This document shows, one piece after another, positions 29,620 to 36,086 of a stretch of DNA of 36,086 bases. This stretch comes from Candidatus Nanopelagicales bacterium (GTDB taxonomy: Bacteria; Actinomycetota; Actinomycetes; S36-B12; UBA5976), in contig JALQVI010000011.1 of assembly GCA_023260395.1 (NCBI GenBank), positions 1 through 36,086 on the forward strand. The letters run 5' to 3'. The position numbers were made by a program, and so were the translations under genes. Within the stretch, counting starts at the first letter, position 1, and each line of letters opens with the position of its first letter. The notes beneath the pieces are model-generated. The model searched no databases and was not told the DNA's origin. It was given only the letters and a program-made list of their open reading frames with translations.

Positions 29620-30975
29620 TTAAGATGAGGCCATGTCGATAAAACGGCTGTAGTGGCCTTGGAAGGCAACGGTAACGGTGCCTGTCGGCCCGTTACGATG
29701 TTTAGCCAAAAGGAAGTCAGCTTCACCAGCGCGAGCAGATTCTTTTTCATAAGCATCTTCGCGGTGCAACAAAATAACCATGTCAGCATCCTGCTCCAGC
29801 GAGCCAGATTCACGCAGATCCGAGAGCATTGGGCGCTTGTCTTGGCGCTGTTCGGCACCACGGTTCAACTGGCTAATCGCGATGACAGGGATGTCGAGTT
29901 CTTTTGCAAGAAGTTTGAGTGAGCGAGAGAACTCCGAAACTTCGACCTGACGCGATTCAACTTTGCGACCACTAGACATCAGCTGCAAGTAGTCGATGAT
30001 GAGCAAACGCAAATCATGACGCTGTTTGAGACGTCGAGCTTTAGCGCGAATTTCCATCATGGTCATGTTTGGTGAGTCGTCGATGAAAAGTGGCGCATCG
30101 TTAACTTGGCCCATCTTGTTAGCAAGACGCGACCAGTCAGCATCGCCGAGCGTGCCGGCGCGCATGTGTCCCAAACCAACTTGCGCTTCGGCAGACAACA
30201 AGCGCATGACGATTTCATTGCGACCCATTTCCAGCGAAAAGATGGCTGAGGTCAACCCGTTTTTGATACTGCACGCGCGTGCTAAATCAAGACCGAGCGT
30301 TGATTTACCAATTGCAGGACGAGCCGCAACAATGATCAGCTGTCCACCATGGAGACCGTTTGTAATTTCATCAAGTTGCGCGAAGCCAGTTGGCACACCA
30401 ACCATTTCGCCACCACGGCCTTCGATGGCTTCAATCTCTTCGAGGGTGCCAGGCATGATTTCGGAAAGTGGTGCGTAGTCTTCTGAGGTACGGCGTGACG
30501 TTACTTCATACACTTCGGCTTGCGCGCGATCAACGAGTGCATCAACTTCGTTGTCACCCGAATAACCCATCTGCGCGATGCGTGTTCCGGCTTCGACCAA
30601 GCGACGCAAAATTGCTCGTTCACTCACAATGCGCGCGTAATACGAAGCGTTGGCGGCGGTAGGAACACTAGCCACAAGCGTATGAATGTACGCTGCGCCA
30701 CCAACGTTGTTCAGCACACCTTTTTTAGAAAGGTAATTGGCAACCGTGATTGCATCGGCAGGTTCGCCCTTGCCGTAAATGTCGATGATGCCGCCATAGA
30801 TTTCACCATGGGCCGGCTTATAAAAATCGGTTTCGCGCAAACCTTCGACAACATCTGCGATGGCGTCTTTACTCAGCAGCATTGCGCCCAAGACAGATTG
30901 TTCAGCAACAAGATCCTGGGGTGGCGTTAAGGCTGGACCCGAATCAAAGTTCCGTTGGAACTCTGCTTCACTCAT
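29620..30975 (-). CDS. dnaB: Replicative DNA helicase DnaB
   Basis: PPQDLVAEQSVLGAMLLS, AARPAIGKSTLGLDLARA, LLIIDYLQLM, AISQLNRGAEQRQDKRPMLSDLRESGSLEQDADMVILLHRED. Start MSEAEF at 30975 has an AAGGTG RBS; the track start at 31017 lies inside a palindrome. Confidence 0.97.
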   Translation of the reverse strand: MSEAEFQRNFDSGPALTPPQDLVAEQSVLGAMLLSKDAIADVVEGLRETDFYKPAHGEIYGGIIDIYGKGEPADAITVANYLSKKGVLNNVGGAAYIHTLVASVPTAANASYYARIVSERAILRRLVEAGTRIAQMGYSGDNEVDALVDRAQAEVYEVTSRRTSEDYAPLSEIMPGTLEEIEAIEGRGGEMVGVPTGFAQLDEITNGLHGGQLIIVAARPAIGKSTLGLDLARACSIKNGLTSAIFSLEMGRNEIVMRLLSAEAQVGLGHMRAGTLGDADWSRLANKMGQVNDAPLFIDDSPNMTMMEIRAKARRLKQRHDLRLLIIDYLQLMSSGRKVESRQVEVSEFSRSLKLLAKELDIPVIAISQLNRGAEQRQDKRPMLSDLRESGSLEQDADMVILLHREDAYEKESARAGEADFLLAKHRNGPTGTVTVAFQGHYSRFIDMASS

Positions 30976-31076
30976 GTTCACACCTTGCCCATCACAACAA
31001 TGTCCCGCCAATTCCAATGAATTGGCGGTTTATGTCCTTCACTCTAAGTACCTTCAGTGACATCCTCAACGTAGGT

Positions 31077-31097
31077 TGTGGATAACTTGGTGGATAA
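31077..31097 (-). promoter_or_regulatory. Two tandem DnaA-box-like sites upstream of dnaB
   Basis: Reverse strand TTATCCACC-AAG-TTATCCACA: one perfect consensus DnaA box (31077-31085) and one single-mismatch copy (31089-31097). Confidence 0.55.
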
Positions 31098-31224
31098 AGT
31101 GTTGAAAACGCCGTAAACACGCCGTATTTACTTGGGGAAAACCTGTGACTTAACTGGCTGGAGTTAGAGCAATTTACCGATTTATCAGGCAATTAGTTAT
31201 GCACTGGGTGTGGGTAAAAGATAT

Positions 31225-32466
31225 TTAGACCGGGGCTGTTGCCCGTTCTCGGCCATCTTCGATAGGCGTCAGTATCCGCTGTAGGCGCATTCCCAACAGC
31301 CCGGCCGTCAAGCTACCGATGGCGATAACAGCAATCCATGCCACTTCCAAGCCATGACCTAGCATCAAGCCTGACATCACCGGGCCGATCGCACTGGCAA
31401 TAACCCAAGCGATTGCACCCACTGCGTTGTAGCGGCCACGCAGGTGTTCTGGAGCAATCGCGTTTTGTAGTGCCGAACCAATTGGTGACCAAATGGTTTC
31501 ACCCACGGCGAAGATTGCGGTGCTCATGCAGGCGATGACAAACGTAGCTCGAGGAATTTGCACGGCTATGCCCAACACAATCCAGGACAGTGCCCACGTC
31601 ATACCAACGATGCCGACGAGTTTGGTTCGACTGCGGCCTTCGAGACGTTTCAAAATACTGATCTGCAAAATGACAACCACGCCCGTGTTTGCCGCCCACA
31701 ATGGACCCATTTGCGAAACCGAAAGTCCACCATAGGTCGTAAGCAACGCAGGTATGCCCGCATCCATCGAGGCATAGCCGCACGTCAATAAGACAATTGC
31801 TAGCACCGTCATTTTGATTAATCGTCGATCGCGTAAAACTTCTCGATAGCTTCCCTGCGCTTCATCATCGTCAGTATGTTCTAACTTGCCACCAATACCT
31901 TGCAAGCTGGCGATGAAAAGAAAGTAAATGAAATACGACAAACCATCAATCATGAACAAGTGAACAAATGATTGCGGATCATCGACGCGCACGATGTACG
32001 AACTAATCAAGCCACCAAGGCCAAGGCCAAGGTTGAGCATCATGAATTGCAGGCCGAAAAACTTTTGTCGAAGATCTTCGCTCACCATGCGCGACATCAT
32101 TGTGCTTTGCGGTGGCCAAATTCCTGCGTTCCCTAACGCGACGATTGTGGCAACTGCATAGGCCTGCGGTGTGGTGTGAACAAATCCCCAACATGCAGCG
32201 CCAATGGCTTCTATGACGATGGCCATCATCATGATGCCCCGTGGACCGTAGCGGTCTACGAGAGTTCCCACTAACGGTGAGGTTGCTAGTCCAACAACTG
32301 CCATCCACGACAACACAATGGATGCCGACGTCATGGAAAGGTCGCGCACTTGATTGAGATAAACAACAAGTACCGGAAGTGTTAGACCGCCACCAAGTGA
32401 ATTAAGAAAACCACCGAACAAAAAGCGACGCACTTCTGGCGTGGCATTCGGTAAGAACTCTGACAT
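31225..32466 (-). CDS. MFS transporter
   Basis: 12-TM pattern; PLVGTLVDRYGPRGIMM signature-like loop; APEHLRGRYNAVGAIAWVIASAIGPV. Confidence 0.93.
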   Translation of the reverse strand: MSEFLPNATPEVRRFLFGGFLNSLGGGLTLPVLVVYLNQVRDLSMTSASIVLSWMAVVGLATSPLVGTLVDRYGPRGIMMMAIVIEAIGAACWGFVHTTPQAYAVATIVALGNAGIWPPQSTMMSRMVSEDLRQKFFGLQFMMLNLGLGLGGLISSYIVRVDDPQSFVHLFMIDGLSYFIYFLFIASLQGIGGKLEHTDDDEAQGSYREVLRDRRLIKMTVLAIVLLTCGYASMDAGIPALLTTYGGLSVSQMGPLWAANTGVVVILQISILKRLEGRSRTKLVGIVGMTWALSWIVLGIAVQIPRATFVIACMSTAIFAVGETIWSPIGSALQNAIAPEHLRGRYNAVGAIAWVIASAIGPVMSGLMLGHGLEVAWIAVIAIGSLTAGLLGMRLQRILTPIEDGRERATAPV

Positions 32467-32610
32467 GGCGGACCTTTGACTTGTTATCGGTAACTAGCGT
32501 TTCATACTTCGCACTAAACGCAGTTGTTGAAACTCGTTTTGAAAAAGTTGCACGCGGTGTTGGTTACTTGATGGTGCAATCAAGTTGCATACATTTTGGG
32601 CAAAGAAAAA

Positions 32611-32631
32611 GGAGGTAGTTGTGCTACCTCC
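32611..32631 (-). terminator. Rho-independent terminator after tRNA-Ala
   Basis: GGAGGTAG-TTGTG-CTACCTCC, followed on the reverse strand by TTTTTC. Confidence 0.85.
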
Positions 32632-32654
32632 AAATTGTCACCGAAGTGACGAAG

Positions 32655-32727
32655 TGGAGAATAGGGGACTCGAACCCCTAACCCCTGCCTTGCAAAGGCA
32701 GTGCTCTACCAATTGAGCTAATTCCCC
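32655..32727 (-). tRNA. tRNA-Ala (anticodon TGC)
   Basis: Reverse strand GGGGAATTAGCTCAATTGGTAGAGCACTGCCTTTGCAAGGCAGGGGTTAGGGGTTCGAGTCCCCTATTCTCCA; anticodon loop TTTGCAA. Confidence 0.96.
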
Positions 32728-32751
32728 GCGCGTAAACGCGATAGGACAAAA

Positions 32752-32865
32752 CTACTCAGAAGTGGCCTGTGTCCACAAATCCTGTTCAGCTTTGTTTGCT
32801 TCAACCTGCTGGAAGATCACGTAGCCGGCAACGGCGAGGAGTGCTAGAGAAAGCAACTTCTTCAT
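32752..32865 (-). CDS. DLW-39-family microprotein (37 aa)
   Basis: Reverse strand: MKKLLSLALLAVAGYVIFQQVEANKAEQDLWTQATSE*, with GAAAGGA RBS, between tRNA-Ile and tRNA-Ala. Absent from the ORF track. Confidence 0.88.
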   Translation of the reverse strand: MKKLLSLALLAVAGYVIFQQVEANKAEQDLWTQATSE

Positions 32866-32890
32866 AGTGTTTCCTTTCGATTGACTTGCG

Positions 32891-32965
32891 TGGGCCTAGA
32901 TGGACTTGAACCATCGACCTCTTCCTTATCAGGGAAGCGCTCTAACCAAGCTGAGCTATAGGCCC
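32891..32965 (-). tRNA. tRNA-Ile (anticodon GAT)
   Basis: Reverse strand GGGCCTATAGCTCAGCTTGGTTAGAGCGCTTCCCTGATAAGGAAGAGGTCGATGGTTCAAGTCCATCTAGGCCCA; anticodon loop CTGATAA. Confidence 0.96.
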
Positions 32966-33066
32966 GCGTTTCTGGTTTTCACCAGTCACACGTTGCACCC
33001 ATTTCTGGGCGCGAAATAAGAGATTACCCTAATTCGGGTTATCACCCAAAACGAGGGATTTCCTGA

Positions 33067-33456
33067 CTACGAACGATCGGTCAAAGTGACTTCAACGCCA
33101 CCAGTAAATCCGACACTCAAGTTGTACAAGACAGCAAAAAGTGTTGAAAGTACGCTCAAAAGCACGATCTCCGCGGCTGAAACAACCATCGACAGGCCAA
33201 CGAGGCGACCAAGGGACAGGAAGCTCACCCCAGACGAACTGCCGGAAACATCCTTGAAGATTCCAGTAATCGCTTCAAAAACGCCTGCGGCCGACAACAT
33301 GAGCCACAACGCGATTGTTGCCACGATTGTGACACCAGCCAAGGTGACACCCAGCATGAAAGCACCTTTGGCAACTGACCATGGGTCAATGCGAGTTAAA
33401 TGCAATCGAGCTTGGCGTACTGGAGCTGCGCTATCGGAGGTGTCATCAATTGTCAT
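33067..33456 (-). CDS. DUF3566-family transmembrane protein
   Basis: [39 protein letters not shown]...[23 protein letters not shown], directly downstream of gyrA (ATGA overlap). Confidence 0.93.
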   Translation of the reverse strand: MTIDDTSDSAAPVRQARLHLTRIDPWSVAKGAFMLGVTLAGVTIVATIALWLMLSAAGVFEAITGIFKDVSGSSSGVSFLSLGRLVGLSMVVSAAEIVLLSVLSTLFAVLYNLSVGFTGGVEVTLTDRS

Positions 33457-36038
33457 GACGCATCCTCGCCACTTTCACCAGTGTCTTGTGAATTCTCAGC
33501 CACTGGTGTTGTCTCGTCTTCACTAATGGTTTCATCCGAAGCCACTTCATCCTCAAGATTAAGTTCGTCAAGTTCAGCCATTGCTGCTGCTGAGGAACGA
33601 GCAACTGCAACAACTTGCTCGTCGTCCCCCACCTTCATGAATCCAACGCCCATGGTGTCGCGACCAGCCGCGCGAATTTCATCAACGCGGGTTCGAATCA
33701 CAACACCATTGCTGGCAATTGCGAAGATTTCATCTTCTTCGGCACACACCAACGCACCAGCAAGGCCACCGCGCTTCTCGACTAGGCGCATGGCGCGTAC
33801 ACCCTGAGTGCCGCGACCCTTTGCATTCCATTCGGTAAGAGCTGTGCGCTTAGCCCAGCCACCATCTGTGACAGTGACAAGGAACTGATCTGGATGTGCA
33901 ACTTCAAGAGACAACAAATAATCTTCGTCATTCTTAAATCGCATACCGATCACACCTGTTGCTGAACGACCCATTGGGCGAAGCGTGTCATCGCTTGCAT
34001 GGAATCGAACCGAGTAACCCTGCTTTGAAACGAGTAACAAATCATCCGAGTCACTTACCAACTGAGCCGATACAAGCGCATCGTCGTCGCGCAAATTAAT
34101 TGCGATCAAGCCTGTCGAGCGAGGCGAATCGTATTCAGACAAACGAGTCTTCTTAACGGTTCCGCCCTTGGTAGCAAGAACTAGGTATGGCGATTGTTCG
34201 TAATCACGAAGATCAAGAACTTGAGTTACCAATTCATCCGGCGCAAGCTGAAGCAAGTTAGCAACGTGCTGACCGCGAGCATCGCGTCCTGCATCAGGCA
34301 ATTCATAACCCTTAACGCGGAATACACGACCCTTGTTTGTAAAGAACAAGATCCAATGATGTGTCGTTGTGACAAAGAAATGCTCGACGATATCGTCCTG
34401 CTTCAATGCCGCACCCTTGACCCCGCGACCGCCGCGCTTTTGTGCGCGGTAGAGCGCAGCCTTTGTGCGCTTTGCATAACCATCTTGGGTAAGCGTTACA
34501 ACAATTGGCTCTTCCGCGATCAGGTCTTCGTGACCCACTTCGTTTTCATCAGCAATGATTGTTGAACGACGATCATCACCAAACTTGGCGACGCTTTCGG
34601 CAAGTTCATCGCTGACGATCTGACGCTGACGTGCTGGGCTACCCAAAATATCTTCGTAGTCCGCAATTTCAGCCATGAGCTTGTCATGCTGGGCTTGCAG
34701 CTCGTTCCGTTCCAGAGCCGCCAACTTACGGAGTTGCATATCAAGAATCGCTTGCGCTTGAATTTCATCAATCTCAAGGAGTTCCATCAAGCCGCTTTGA
34801 GCAACTGATGCTGACGCTGATGCGCGGATCAATGCAATAACTTCGTCAATGCGATCGATGGCCTTGAGCAACCCGATCAAAATGTGAACGCGCTCTTGCG
34901 CGATGCGTAGGCGGTATGCAGTACGACGCTGAATCACTTCAATCTGGTGTGTAATCCAGTTCGAGACGAATGCATCAATAGGCAATGTGCGCGGAACGCC
35001 ATCAACAAGCGCCAACATGTTCGCGCCGAAGTTGTCTTGAAGTTGCGTCTGCTTGTAAAGGTTGTTCAACACAACCTTGGCAACAGCATCACGCTTGAGA
35101 ACAACGACAATGCGCATACCAGTGCGTGAGCTTGACTCATCAATGATGTCTGCGATGCCGTTGATCTTGCCTTGGTCATGAAGTTCAACAACACGAGCAA
35201 TCAAGTTGTCCGGATTGACCTGGTAAGGCAATTCGGTAATCACGATGATTGTGCGGCCACGCTTGTCTTCAGTGATTTCAGTAACAGCACGCATCGTGAT
35301 TGATCCACGGCCAGTTCGATACGCATCTTGAATTCCACGACGACCAACAATTTGTGCGCCTGTTGGGAAGTCAGGACCGGTGATGCGCTCGAGCAGTGCC
35401 TCAAGAAGTTCTTCGCGCGATGCTTCAGGGTTTTCCAATGCCCATTGCACGCCTGAAGCAACTTCACGCAAGTTATGCGGCGGAATGTTTGTTGCCATAC
35501 CGACTGCGATGCCGGAAGAACCATTAATCAACAAGTTTGGAATGCGTGCGGGCAGAACTGTTGGTTCAAGATTCTTGCCGTCGTAGTTTGGTGTGAAGTC
35601 GACAGTGTCTTGATCGATGTCTCGCACCATCTCCATGGCGATTTGTGCCATACGAGCTTCGGTGTATCGAGCGGCAGCTGGCGCATCATTACCTGGGGAA
35701 CCAAAGTTGCCTTGACCTTGCGCAAGTGGGTACCGCAATGACCATGGTTGCGTTAGTCGCACCAAGGTGTCGTAAATCGCGCTATCGCCGTGTGGGTGAT
35801 ATTGACCCATGACGTCGCCGACAATACGTGCGGACTTATTGAAAGCACGATCGGGGCGATATCCGCCATCGAACATTGCGTCCAGCACACGACGATGAAC
35901 TGGCTTGAGCCCATCACGAACGTCAGGTAATGCGCGCGAGACGATAACGCTCATTGCATAGTCCATATAGGACTTCTGCATTTCGACGTTGAGGTCGACT
36001 ACTTGAATTGAATCTTGTTGTTCTGGTGTCTGTGTCAT
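33453..36038 (-). CDS. gyrA: DNA gyrase subunit A
   Basis: [56 protein letters not shown], GyrA-box-like [10 protein letters not shown]; acidic C-terminal tail. Confidence 0.98.
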   Translation of the reverse strand: MTQTPEQQDSIQVVDLNVEMQKSYMDYAMSVIVSRALPDVRDGLKPVHRRVLDAMFDGGYRPDRAFNKSARIVGDVMGQYHPHGDSAIYDTLVRLTQPWSLRYPLAQGQGNFGSPGNDAPAAARYTEARMAQIAMEMVRDIDQDTVDFTPNYDGKNLEPTVLPARIPNLLINGSSGIAVGMATNIPPHNLREVASGVQWALENPEASREELLEALLERITGPDFPTGAQIVGRRGIQDAYRTGRGSITMRAVTEITEDKRGRTIIVITELPYQVNPDNLIARVVELHDQGKINGIADIIDESSSRTGMRIVVVLKRDAVAKVVLNNLYKQTQLQDNFGANMLALVDGVPRTLPIDAFVSNWITHQIEVIQRRTAYRLRIAQERVHILIGLLKAIDRIDEVIALIRASASASVAQSGLMELLEIDEIQAQAILDMQLRKLAALERNELQAQHDKLMAEIADYEDILGSPARQRQIVSDELAESVAKFGDDRRSTIIADENEVGHEDLIAEEPIVVTLTQDGYAKRTKAALYRAQKRGGRGVKGAALKQDDIVEHFFVTTTHHWILFFTNKGRVFRVKGYELPDAGRDARGQHVANLLQLAPDELVTQVLDLRDYEQSPYLVLATKGGTVKKTRLSEYDSPRSTGLIAINLRDDDALVSAQLVSDSDDLLLVSKQGYSVRFHASDDTLRPMGRSATGVIGMRFKNDEDYLLSLEVAHPDQFLVTVTDGGWAKRTALTEWNAKGRGTQGVRAMRLVEKRGGLAGALVCAEEDEIFAIASNGVVIRTRVDEIRAAGRDTMGVGFMKVGDDEQVVAVARSSAAAMAELDELNLEDEVASDETISEDETTPVAENSQDTGESGEDAS

Positions 36039-36086
36039 TAGATGTCCAAGAAACGTACGTCATGCGCATTGCGCTGGATAAATGTT
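36038..36086 (-). CDS. gyrB: DNA gyrase subunit B, C-terminal 15 codons (truncated by window edge)
   Basis: Reverse strand reads ...[15 protein letters not shown], the characteristic GyrB C-terminus; its TAA overlaps the gyrA ATG by one base (TAATG). Confidence 0.88.
   Translation of the reverse strand, partial: TFIQRNAHDVRFLDI

Noticed and set aside
30992-31192. Track ORF of 66 aa upstream of dnaB on the - strand
   Set aside because: Spans the dyad and DnaA-box-like sites; no RBS or recognisable similarity.
33453-36038. Possible intein or quinolone-resistance substitution in GyrA
   Set aside because: The sequence is continuous with [15 protein letters not shown], Ser and Asp intact at the usual resistance positions, and no inserted domain.

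Overview
This is an actinobacterial chromosomal segment of moderate GC. It is almost entirely housekeeping genes and very gene dense. The right edge holds the last 15 codons of gyrB (reverse strand), then gyrA, a DUF3566 membrane protein, tRNA-Ile(GAT), a 37-aa DLW-39-type ORF missing from the ORF track, tRNA-Ala(TGC) and a strong terminator. This is the usual actinobacterial arrangement next to oriC, so oriC should lie beyond the right edge. Moving left there is an MFS transporter, dnaB, a class-III aminotransferase, a SpoIIE/PP2C phosphatase, hisC, a DMT transporter, a GatB/YqeY protein, a class A PBP (ponA-like), a WhiB regulator, a DUF4177 microprotein (also missing from the track), RidA, a Crp-family regulator, nth, a TlpA-like thioredoxin, a NUDIX hydrolase and a MarP-like protease. 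These are followed by acs, nhaA, a holin-superfamily protein, an alpha/beta hydrolase and a degenerate Fic-like protein. Next comes the actinobacterial 'helicase/secretion neighbourhood' Tad/Flp-type locus: CpaE-like, TadA/CpaF, TadB, TadC, DUF4244 pilin-like, two TadE/G-like proteins and a DECH helicase. A STAS protein, tRNA-Arg(ACG), a small membrane protein, a fused cobalamin-binding mutase-like protein, rmuC and an edge-truncated basic protein complete the window. I see no CRISPR array, rRNA, transposon or prophage. The best candidates for follow-up are the single-chain glutamate-mutase-like B12 enzyme of unknown substrate, the degenerate Fic protein, DnaA-box-like sites and a 24-bp dyad upstream of dnaB, and several other intergenic dyads.
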